Assembly: GCA_964438515.1 (NCBI GenBank)
Contig: CAYTLK010000072.1
Coordinates: forward strand, 1-18,983
DNA length: 18,983 nt
Origin: RGIG3701 sp964438515
GTDB taxonomy: Bacteria > Planctomycetota > Planctomycetia > Pirellulales > Thermoguttaceae
Direction of reading: 5' to 3'
Below are positions 5,985 through 13,794 of this stretch, in pieces. The position numbers and the translations under genes are program-made. How positions within the stretch are numbered: position 1 is the stretch's first letter; every line of letters starts with the position of its first letter. Below the pieces are notes generated by a model. It was not told where the DNA came from and made no database searches. It saw only the letters and a program-made list of their open reading frames with translations.

Positions 5985-7640
5985 ATGAAAAACGTGGTTT
6001 ACTCACACATCGGTACGACGCTCGATTTTCGCGGAAGTTCAGAGAAACGCTGGTCTTTCTGGCGGCCAAACGTTGCACTCTGCCAGCAGAAGGACTTTCA
6101 CGTCGATCGGCTTCATCTGCTTGTGCAGTCGCATTTTCCCGAGGAAATTCTGAATGTCGAGGAGGAATTCGAGCGCATCGTGACGGATATTAAGACGATT
6201 TCGCCGGAAACGGAAATCGTGAGAGAAACGTACGACTGCGAGGACCCGTGGAATTTCGAACAGGTTTATTCGTACCTCTACGATTTGTCCGAACGGCAGA
6301 ATTTTCGCACGGAAACCGAAAACTACTTTATTCATCTGACGACCGGGACGCACGCGGCGCAGATTTGTCTCTTTCTTTTGACCGAGTCGCATCATTTTCC
6401 GGCAAAACTCCTTCAAACAAGTCCGCCGCATCCCAAAAACACGGAATATTCGACGGCTGGAACGATTTCGATTATCGATTTGGATCTTTCGACGTACGAC
6501 CAGCTTGCGTCTCGGTTTCAGAAGAAGATGCGGGACGATTTATCGTTTTTGAAGTCGGGAATTGCGACGCGGAACGAGGCGTTCAATGCGTTGATTGCTC
6601 GAATCGAGAGAGTTGCAGTCGCGTCGGTCGATCCGATTCTGATTACGGGACCCACCGGGGCGGGAAAGTCGCAGCTGGCGCGGAAGATTTATGAGCTGCG
6701 CAAGAAGAAACTCGCTCTGAAAGGGCGTTTCGTCGAGGTGAACTGCGCGACGCTTCGTGCAGACTCCGCGATGTCGGCGCTCTTCGGACACACAAAAGGG
6801 TCTTTCACCGGTGCGGACTCGGCCCGAGCGGGACTCTTGAGGGAGGCGGACGGCGGAATCCTTTTTCTCGACGAAATCGGCGAGCTGGGACTCGACGAAC
6901 AGGCGATGCTTTTGCACGCAATCGAAGAAAAAACGTTTCTTCCTCTGGGGTCCGACAAACCCGTTTCGAGTTCCTTCCAGCTTCTTTGCGGCACGAATCG
7001 ACAGCTTCAGACCCGCATTGAGGAAGGAGCGTTTCGGGAAGACCTTTTTGCACGCATCAATCTTTGGACGTTTGAACTTCCGCCGCTCGCGGGACGTCCG
7101 GAAGACCTCGCGCCCAACGTCGAGTACGAAACGCTGCGGTTCATGCAGAAAAGCGGAAAGCACCTTTCATTCAACCAGGCGGCACTGAAACGGTTTCTTG
7201 ATTTTGCGCAGACGCCTGAAGCGCTTTGGACCGGGAATTTTCGAGACTTGAACGCCGCCATTACACGAATGGGGACGCTGGCGGAGGGAGGAAGAATCAC
7301 GTCGGAAATCGTCGAGGACGAAATTGTGCGTCTGCGGCAGTTGTGGAATCCGGTCAAAAAACAGAAAAAAACGAGTCCGTCCGACGAATGGGACCTTTGG
7401 GTTCGGCGGTTTCCTCAGCTTGCGCAGCTTGATCGTTTTGTGCGGGTGCAGCTGGCGGACGTCCTTCGAGTTTGCGGGGAGAGTGAGACGATTTCGGAGG
7501 CGAGCCGATGTTTGTTTGCGGCCTCTCGGAAGGTGAAAACGACGAGCAACGACGCAGACCGACTGCGCAAATATCTGAAGAAATTCGGACTTTTCTGGGA
7601 GGATTTGTCGAGCGGCTCGGACTCACAAAGGACCCGCTGA
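5985..7640 (+). CDS. rtcR: RtcR, sigma54-dependent activator of the RNA repair operon
   Basis: The 551-residue protein is close in length to E. coli RtcR (about 530) and similar throughout. Residues 1-180 form the RtcR-specific sensor region, described as a divergent CARF domain thought to respond to RNA fragments with particular ends. The AAA+ domain spans about 190-430, with Walker A GPTGAGKS (222-229), the sigma54-contact loop as GSFTGA (272-277) rather than GAFTGA, and Walker B ILFLDE (292-297). RtcR hallmarks include MLLHAIEEKTFLPLGSD, FREDLFARINLWTF and the C-terminal DNA-binding tail with NDADRLRKYLKKFGL. The start is supported by GGAG 8 nt upstream. It is divergent from the Ro60 frames, so by analogy with Salmonella rsr-yrlA-rtcBA it should activate them. 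rtcB and rtcA are not seen here. Confidence 0.95.
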   Translation: MKNVVYSHIGTTLDFRGSSEKRWSFWRPNVALCQQKDFHVDRLHLLVQSHFPEEILNVEEEFERIVTDIKTISPETEIVRETYDCEDPWNFEQVYSYLYDLSERQNFRTETENYFIHLTTGTHAAQICLFLLTESHHFPAKLLQTSPPHPKNTEYSTAGTISIIDLDLSTYDQLASRFQKKMRDDLSFLKSGIATRNEAFNALIARIERVAVASVDPILITGPTGAGKSQLARKIYELRKKKLALKGRFVEVNCATLRADSAMSALFGHTKGSFTGADSARAGLLREADGGILFLDEIGELGLDEQAMLLHAIEEKTFLPLGSDKPVSSSFQLLCGTNRQLQTRIEEGAFREDLFARINLWTFELPPLAGRPEDLAPNVEYETLRFMQKSGKHLSFNQAALKRFLDFAQTPEALWTGNFRDLNAAITRMGTLAEGGRITSEIVEDEIVRLRQLWNPVKKQKKTSPSDEWDLWVRRFPQLAQLDRFVRVQLADVLRVCGESETISEASRCLFAASRKVKTTSNDADRLRKYLKKFGLFWEDLSSGSDSQRTR

Positions 7641-7689
7641 ACGTTCCTTTTCGTCCCGATTTTCCGAAAGATTGAATTTTGAATGATTG

Positions 7690-7789
7690 NNNNNNNNNNN
7701 NNNNNNNNNNNNNNNNNNNNNNNNNNNNNNNNNNNNNNNNNNNNNNNNNNNNNNNNNNNNNNNNNNNNNNNNNNNNNNNNNNNNNNNNN
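7690..7789. other. 100 N scaffold gap
   Basis: Exactly 100 N lie between the convergent ends of rtcR and the NYN nuclease gene, the usual placeholder for a gap of unknown size. Both flanking genes reach their stop codons before the gap, so neither is broken. Only 49 bp before and 12 bp after it are non-coding. An unassembled repeat or a small gene could be hidden here. Confidence 0.95.
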
Positions 7790-7801
7790 TTTTTCGAAGG
7801 A

Positions 7802-8350
7802 TTATTCAGGCTCTTTGAATATGTTGGACCAATATTCCGTTTCCGGGTCGGTCGGTTTTTCCGGTTCCTCCTCGTCCGACGGAACGCGGTTGCTGCGGCG
7901 TTTCGGAGTCCCTTTTTTCCCCATCGGAAGTCCCTCATAGTACCACTCATCCGAATCGTAAAACGTCATACGACGGCGAGCGGCGGCCGCCTGAATCCGA
8001 TGGTCGCTGGAAATCACGACCCACGAAGCTCCGCGTTCGGCGGCGAGAATCTGCTCGTTCATCAGTTCGTCCGCGTCGTTGTATCCGCGGGCGAAAAGAA
8101 TTTTCATTTCCCGATGATGAAAAGAATCCGGAAGAAACTGCGGCGGTTCCAGTGCGTCAAACACGATCGTCGTATTGCGCCGCTGCATCTCGGTTAAATC
8201 TTTCGTCAGAAGCTGTAAGAGTGCCGTTCTGGCGTCCTCCAAACGTCCCGGCGGAAACACGGCGCGGCGCGTCACTGCCGGCAAAAGCCCGATCGCATAA
8301 ATCAGGTTGTAACCGTCAATCAGAAGCTTGCAGTGAGTGGGACGCGACAT
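7802..8350 (-). CDS. YacP-like NYN (PIN-type) ribonuclease domain protein
   Basis: The 182-residue protein opens with CKLLIDGYNLIYA (Asp12), followed by IVFDAL (Asp65), RGYNDADELM (Asp92, Asp94) and VVISSDHRI (Asp116). These are the acidic metal-binding positions of the NYN/YacP family of PIN-like nucleases. B. subtilis YacP (Rae1) is a ribosome-associated mRNA endonuclease. The C-terminal about 40 residues are a charged, proline-rich tail (SDEEEPEKPTDPE) outside the domain. The ATG has GGAAA upstream. The gene ends tail-to-tail with rtcR, so a functional link to RNA turnover is tempting but unproven. Substrate unknown. Confidence 0.85.
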   Translation of the reverse strand: MSRPTHCKLLIDGYNLIYAIGLLPAVTRRAVFPPGRLEDARTALLQLLTKDLTEMQRRNTTIVFDALEPPQFLPDSFHHREMKILFARGYNDADELMNEQILAAERGASWVVISSDHRIQAAAARRRMTFYDSDEWYYEGLPMGKKGTPKRRSNRVPSDEEEPEKPTDPETEYWSNIFKEPE

Positions 8351-8445
8351 GAATTTTCCGCTTTCGTACTATTCTCTACCCGATTTAAAATCAAACTTTA
8401 ATCATTATTTAACAAACTTTTTAATATTGTGTTTTTAGGACTTCA

Positions 8446-10911
8446 TTACAGGAATTCTGCCGTGCGGCTTCCGCGTGTGTTTTTGATTTGCTCCGGCGTT
8501 CCTGCGGCGACGATCTGACCGCCTTCTTCACCGCCGCCCGGCCCCAGGTCGATGATGAAATCCGCGTTGCGAATCACATCCAAATCGTGTTCAATCACAA
8601 CCACCGTCGAACCGTGTTCGAGGAGGTTCTGAAAAATCGCAAGCAGCGCCCGAACGTCCAACGGATGCAGACCGATCGTCGGTTCATCAAAAACAAACAG
8701 CGAGTCGGACTGCGTTTTTCCCATTTCACTCGAAAGTTTCAATCGCTGCGCCTCGCCGCCGGACAGATTGGGCGTTTCCTCTCCGAGCGTCAAATAACCG
8801 AGTCCGAGGCTCTGAAGCGTCTGAAGTTTCGGGAAGACGTTTTTCAGCTTTTCGCAGACTTTCAGAGCCGTATAAATATCCATATCCATCAGCTCCGGCA
8901 GCGACACACCGTCTGAAAGTTTCACTTTCTCGGCGACTTTCGAGTACCGGGACCCTCGACATTCCGGGCAGGGAATGCTTACATCCGGCAAAAACTGCAC
9001 ATCCAGACTGATTTCACCCGTTCCGTCGCAGACCGAACAGCGTAATTTTCCTGTGTTGTAGGAAAAATCGCCGGCTTTGTACCCGAGTTTTTTCGCATCG
9101 GGGGTCCGAGCGTACACTTTCCGCAGCTCGTCGTGAACGTTTGCGTAAGTCGCAACGGTCGAACGGACGTTGAGACCGATGGGAGCCGCATCAATGAGTT
9201 TCACCTGTTTCAGCCCGCAGGCGTCTGCCGAAAGAACGTGTTCCGGCAGCTTTTTTCCGGAAATCGACGCTTCCAAACCGGGAATGAGACTTTCGAGAAT
9301 CAACGTGGTTTTTCCGGAGCCGGAAACGCCCGTAATGACGATCAAACGCCCTTTCGGAAGCTCAATTGCGAGCGGTTTCACCGTGTGAATCGGTCCGGTT
9401 TCGAGCCGGATTTTCCCGTTCGAAAACATTTCCGCTTCGGCTGCGCGCCGCCGAACTTTCATGTCGGCAGACCCTTTGAGAAACGGACCGATGACGGATT
9501 TCGGGTTCTTTTCGAGCGCCTCGCGCGGACCTTCCGCAAGGACGCATCCCCCTTCGGCTCCCGCTTTCGGCCCCATTTCGATGAACCAGTCGGCCTCCGA
9601 CAAAATCTGCGTGTCGTGATCCACAAGCACCACGGAATTTCCGTCCGCCACAAGGTCGCGCATGACGCCGACCAGCCCGACGATGTTGGAGGGATGAAGT
9701 CCGATGGACGGTTCGTCGAGGACGTACAGCACGCCGGACGTTCGGTTTCGGACGGCGCGAGCGAGCTGCATCCGCTGACGTTCACCTGTAGAAAGGGTGG
9801 ATGAGGCGCGGTCCAGCGTCAAATATCCGAGTCCCAAATCAATCAGTCGTTTTGCGGCGTTCCGAAAGGAATCACAGATGCTTTCCGCCATCGGACGCAT
9901 CGTTTCCGGTAAAGATTCCGGCACAGCATCCACCCACGCCGACAGTTCCGAAAGCGTCATCATACACGCTTTATCGAGCGAAATTCCCCTCAATTTCGGG
10001 CTTCGGGCGCGTTCACACAACCGGGAGCCGCCGCATTGCGGACACACATCCTGTTTCAGGAACTTTTCAACGCGTTTCATCCCGTTTTCGTCTTTTACTT
10101 TTGCGAGCGCGTTTTCCACCGTATACGTCGCGTTAAAATAGGTAAAATCCATGTCCCCCGCCGCGCCGCTCGTTTTGTTCTGATAGATGATATTCTTTTT
10201 GATTGCCGGACCGTGAAAAACGATTTCTCGTTCCTTTTGCGTCAGATCGCGGAACGGAACGTCGGTTCGAACCCCCATTGCTCGCGCAATATCCTTCATG
10301 AGCGACCACATGAGCGAGTTCCACGGCGCCACCGCCCCTTCGTCGATCGTGAGCGATTCGTCCGGAACAAGCGTCGTCGGATCGACCGTCCGAATGGTTC
10401 CCGTCCCATCGCAGGTTTTACACGCACCCAAACTGTTGAACGCGAGTTCCTCTGCAGACGGCGCATAAAACGTTTCTCCGCATTCCGGACAGACCAACTC
10501 CAGACAGGCCGCCGCAGAGAGCGAGGGTTTCAGGAAGTGACCGTTGGAACAGCTGTGACTCGCGAGGCGCGAAAACGCCAGACGCAGACTGCTGAGGAGT
10601 TCCGTTCCGGTTCCGAACGTGCTGCGGATTCCAGGAATTCCGGGACGCTGATGCAGCGCCAAAGCCGCCGGGACGTAAAGCACTTCGTCCACTTGCGCTT
10701 TAACCGCCCCCGTCATTTTTCGGCGCGTATACGTGGAAAGCGCCTCCAAATACCGTCGTGAACCTTCTGCGTACAGAACCCCAAGCGCCAGCGACGACTT
10801 TCCGGAGCCGGAAACGCCCGCGATTCCGACGATTTGATGCAGCGGAATCTCCACATCAATATTTTTCAAGTTGTGAACTTGTGCGCCGCGCACCAGGATT
10901 CGATCAATCAT
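8446..10911 (-). CDS. uvrA: UvrA-like ABC ATPase, short (UvrA2-type) without UvrB-binding domain
   Basis: ATG at 10911 is preferred (821 residues) because AAGGA lies 6 nt upstream; a TTG one codon earlier is also open. Both UvrA ATPase modules are complete: Walker A GVSGSGKSS (about 32-40) and GVSGSGKTT (about 528-536), signatures LSTGERQR (about 373) and LSGGEAQR (about 716), Walker B VLDEPSIGLHP and VFDEPTIGLHP. Zinc-binding pairs CPEC/CKTC (about 141-167) and CSVC/CPEC (about 625-651) are present. Canonical UvrA has about 940 residues; here only some 25 residues separate FARVG-like FSRLASH from the first CPEC, where E. coli UvrA has about 120, so the UvrB-binding insert is missing. This fits the UvrA2/DrrC-like paralogues linked to DNA damage or DNA-binding drug tolerance. 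It is probably not the nucleotide-excision UvrA itself. Confidence 0.9.
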   Translation of the reverse strand: MIDRILVRGAQVHNLKNIDVEIPLHQIVGIAGVSGSGKSSLALGVLYAEGSRRYLEALSTYTRRKMTGAVKAQVDEVLYVPAALALHQRPGIPGIRSTFGTGTELLSSLRLAFSRLASHSCSNGHFLKPSLSAAACLELVCPECGETFYAPSAEELAFNSLGACKTCDGTGTIRTVDPTTLVPDESLTIDEGAVAPWNSLMWSLMKDIARAMGVRTDVPFRDLTQKEREIVFHGPAIKKNIIYQNKTSGAAGDMDFTYFNATYTVENALAKVKDENGMKRVEKFLKQDVCPQCGGSRLCERARSPKLRGISLDKACMMTLSELSAWVDAVPESLPETMRPMAESICDSFRNAAKRLIDLGLGYLTLDRASSTLSTGERQRMQLARAVRNRTSGVLYVLDEPSIGLHPSNIVGLVGVMRDLVADGNSVVLVDHDTQILSEADWFIEMGPKAGAEGGCVLAEGPREALEKNPKSVIGPFLKGSADMKVRRRAAEAEMFSNGKIRLETGPIHTVKPLAIELPKGRLIVITGVSGSGKTTLILESLIPGLEASISGKKLPEHVLSADACGLKQVKLIDAAPIGLNVRSTVATYANVHDELRKVYARTPDAKKLGYKAGDFSYNTGKLRCSVCDGTGEISLDVQFLPDVSIPCPECRGSRYSKVAEKVKLSDGVSLPELMDMDIYTALKVCEKLKNVFPKLQTLQSLGLGYLTLGEETPNLSGGEAQRLKLSSEMGKTQSDSLFVFDEPTIGLHPLDVRALLAIFQNLLEHGSTVVVIEHDLDVIRNADFIIDLGPGGGEEGGQIVAAGTPEQIKNTRGSRTAEFL

Positions 10912-10922
10912 CAAAATTCCTT

Positions 10923-10965
10923 CGTTGTTTGATTTTCACTGCTTGTTTTACGTTGTTTGATTTTC
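10923..10965. repeat. Two perfect 15 bp direct repeats in the uvrA-like leader
   Basis: CGTTGTTTGATTTTC occurs at 10923-10937 and 10951-10965, a 28 bp period, within the 85 bp between the DUF4855 stop and the uvrA-like ATG. The proximal copy ends just upstream of the Shine-Dalgarno. It could be an operator pair; no regulator is suggested by the sequence. Confidence 0.6.
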
Positions 10966-10996
10966 GTTTCATCAGTTTTTTGTACCCGACGGTTTC

Positions 10997-13629
10997 TCAT
11001 TCCGCACTGATTTCTGTAACAAACGCCCAAGTTCGAGCCGTCATTTCGAACCGAATGTAGCGCGCAGCCGGAATTTCCACACGGGCCGAAGCGGGTTTCA
11101 CCACGAGACGCGGAAGGCGTTCGGACGCCGGAACCGTCAGCGGATGCGGCTCGCTCCACGTTTCACCGTCTTCTGAAAACCGAACTTCCGCGTGTTGCGG
11201 CATCGTGATTCCCGCAGAACCTCCATCAAGAAAGTGCGCCGTCACCGTTCGAATGGGGGTGAGCCGTTCGAGATCCAGCGTGACCGTTCGTTTTTCACCG
11301 CCCGGAATTCCGAGGGCCGCACGAGAAAAATCGGTGCTGAGCGTCCCGTCCGTCAGCATTTTTCCATCATCCCCGTACGGAACGCCCCGCTGCTGCGGCG
11401 TCGGAACCTGCGTCGAAAGCACGTAACGCCAGTTTCGCGTGTCGAGCAGCTTTCCGTTCCTCAAGAACTGAATTTCGGACAGAAAAAACCAGCATTCTTT
11501 TTGAATCGTGAACAGAAAATGCGATGCGGAAATCGGCTCCTTGAATTTTTTTACCATTGCGGAAAGAGAGGCGTCGTATTCGAAATCGGAACAGTAATTG
11601 AAACTTTCAGGAAACGCGCCCAAACCGTACAAATGCGAGACGTTCGGGTCGGAACTGGAAAGGAGCGCGCATCCTTTCGGAAGCAAAATCCCTGCCGACC
11701 GTTCTTCCAAAACGCAAAGACGCACTTCATCGAAAGAAACTTGAGTTTCCGAGGATTCAGACGCTGTTTCAGCTGTTTCGGACGCATTTTCGGACGGGGA
11801 TTCAGACGGGGATTCAGACGNNNNNNNNNNNNNNNNNNNNNNNNNNNNNNNNNNNNNNNNNNNNNNNNNNNNNNNNNNNNNNNNNNNNNNNNNNNNNNNN
11901 NNNNNNNNNNNNNNNNNNNNGACGGGGATTCAGACGGGGATTCAGACGCCGCAAAAACCTCTACGGAGACTTTCGGAGTGTTCCATCCTACGTATTTGTC
12001 CCATTTTCCCGTCGTGATTCCGTCGAAAAGCTGGCGTCCCGTTCGGTCCGGGTACGTAGGCGCCGCGGACTCGGACGTTTCGTACGGTTTTCCGGTTGCG
12101 AGTGAAACGACACGCGAATCGGAGTCGTTAATGAATTCTGTTTGAATGTCTTCGATTTCTGAAACGTTGGAATTTTTGTCGGGAACGAGGGTGATTCGCA
12201 GTTCTTTCACCTCGACCGCAGGAAACTCCACCGTAATATTCTGTCGTTTTTCCGTCTTTTTTTGAAAATTGGACCGATAAACCCACGCAATCGGTTTCCA
12301 CGACTCCTTCGACGAACGGCCTTCCGAACGACCTTTCAAAGAACCTTCTGAACGGCCTTCAATCTGCACGCATCCTCGGAAAAAATGGGATTCTGACTCA
12401 TTTAGAAACACATCGACGACCTCGACGGCCATTTTTTCATCAAACGTGTAAATGACGCGCTGAGCGGCGGCGTCTCCAGGGTCGCGCACCTGCGTCCAAT
12501 GCGCTTTTTTAGGGAGCGAAATTGATTTTCCCGCCAAATAATCCATCCAAAGTGCGTAAAGTTCCTTTTCCTCCTCATTTTCGCTCGTCGGCCAAAAAAA
12601 ATCCGACCCGAAATACGTCGCACTCACCGCGTTTTGAAAGCCCGTCTGCGAGCCGGTTTCGAGAGACTGACGGAAAATTTCGCGCCATTTTGCGCCTCGT
12701 TTCGACTCCGTTTCGAGTTCCACCCCCATATGCGCGCCGCGAGCAAAATCCGCAGTACAAACGAGCCGATTCCGCCGGGAACCTTCCGCAATCCGTCCCC
12801 GTTCGGCAGTTGTAAACGTCCAATTACTCTGCATAATTACGACGTCGAACCCCAAATCGTACGCATGTTCGGAGCCGGGAGATTTAAAGTATGGAATCCA
12901 AAGCGCTTTCAAACCTCGTTTATGAATTTCGTCACAATAAAGCTTGGCGGTTTCTTCATTTTTCGGCGACACGCCTTCCGACATCAAGTAAAACCCCCAG
13001 AGGCGCAGATTTTGGAAGCGTTTCAGTCTTTCCTGCACGCAATTCATATACCAGTTCAGCACCTTTTTTTGGTCGGACTCGAGCGCGAGATTTTCATTTT
13101 TTCCGTCGCCGTCCACGTCGCCGAAATCCGTTACTTTCGGATTCATCCACGGAATCGCAAACATCACCGGAATGGGATTTTCCCTCAAATTCGTCAAAAA
13201 CCCATCCTTTTGCAGCGTCTCGCCCGCCTGCGACAGCGCCTCGACCTGCCGATCGGCCAAAAAAAACGTTTCGAGAATCAATTCCCAGTCGTGCTGGTTC
13301 GTTTCTGCGGATTCTGTATGCTTTCCCTGAATTGTGTAACACAAAAACAAAAACGCATCGTACCCACCCTGCGTGGTCGGCGCGTCCTGTTCGAATTTCA
13401 CCAGCAGCGGCTGAAAGTATTTCGAGTCGGCGTCCGGATTCGTGTAAATCAGTGCCGCATGATGAAAACCGGCTTCTTCCGGAGTCATAAAATCCGCCAA
13501 AACCTGATTGCAGTTCGAGCCTGAAAACGTCCAAACGCTCCACAGAACCGCGAAAAAAAGAAGATTTTCAGAGTATTTTCCGAAACGATTCACGAAATGA
13601 TTCCCAAAACGATTTTTAAAGATTTGCAT
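10997..13629 (-). CDS. Exported DUF4855 protein with duplicated discoidin-like domains and a (SESP)n insert; interrupted by a scaffold gap
   Basis: One gene is split in the assembly by 100 N (11821-11920). Both sides encode SESP repeats in the gene's frame, and only the arbitrary gap length breaks the reading frame. Residues 1-46 contain a signal peptide (LLFFAVLWSVWTFSG) with an extended basic N-terminus. Residues about 47-375 match DUF4855: FHHAALIYTNPD, YDAFLFL, VMFAIPWMNP, FGDVDGDGKNENL, LRLWGFYLMSEGV, GLKALWIPYF, GFDVVIMQSNW. Two similar beta-sandwich, F5/8-C-like units follow. The first begins near GRQLFDG (531) and resumes after the gap at SAGILLP; the second has GKMLTDG and SAGITMP. 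At least 842 residues plus the gap. The function of DUF4855 is unknown; a surface or extracellular carbohydrate-related role is a guess. No clear Shine-Dalgarno is seen. Confidence 0.8.
11793..11944. repeat. 12 bp tandem repeat coding for SESP, collapsed at a gap
   Basis: The unit GACGGGGATTCA occurs twice in full plus the start of a third at 11793-11820, and twice in full at 11921-11944, with the 100 N gap in between. Identical units on both sides show that the gap was caused by this array, so the true copy number is unknown. Being 12 bp, copy changes would not shift the frame. Confidence 0.9.
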
Positions 13630-13676
13630 GAGTGGTTACAACTTCCATAGAATCATCGATTTAAAATTACAATCAT

Positions 13677-13725
13677 TCTGTGCTGAAATCAAACTCTGAT
13701 TTTTGTGATTTCATTTCAACACAGA
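13677..13725. terminator. Second hairpin between the permease and DUF4855 genes
   Basis: Thirteen bp arms (13677-13689 and 13713-13725; CTGTGCTGAAAT facing ATTTCAACACAG) pair with a single G-T type mismatch and a 23 nt loop. No strong T tract follows on either strand, so it is at most a weak terminator or a protein site. Confidence 0.35.
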
Positions 13726-13734
13726 GCGTTAAAC

Positions 13735-13764
13735 GAAATCGGACGTTCATTTACGTCCGATTTC
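13735..13764 (-). terminator. Perfect 12 bp hairpin downstream of the permease gene
   Basis: GAAATCGGACGT (13735-13746), a 6 nt loop and ACGTCCGATTTC (13753-13764) form a perfect stem 26 bp past the permease stop. The T content afterwards is modest (TTTCGTTTAA), so it would be a weak intrinsic terminator or a transcript-stabilising hairpin. Confidence 0.5.
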
Positions 13765-13794
13765 CCGTTATTTTACGTCCGAATTCCCGTTATT
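13751..13794. repeat. Two tandem 22 bp repeats running across the permease stop codon
   Basis: TTACGTCCGATTTCCCGTTA (13751-13770) and TTACGTCCGAATTCCCGTTA (13773-13792) are each followed by TT, giving an exact 22 bp period with one difference. A decayed third unit (TTTCGTCGGTTTC) follows inside the last codons of the permease. The first unit also supplies one arm of the 12 bp hairpin. Confidence 0.75.

Noticed and set aside
11551..11725. Two overlapping minus-strand frames around the second gap as separate genes
   Set aside because: The overlap arises only because 100 N is not a multiple of three; both flanks encode the same SESP repeat in one true frame.
11192..12145. A 317-codon plus-strand frame opposite the DUF4855 gene
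   Set aside because: It spans the N gap, is Arg-rich without recognisable motifs, and is antisense to a real gene.
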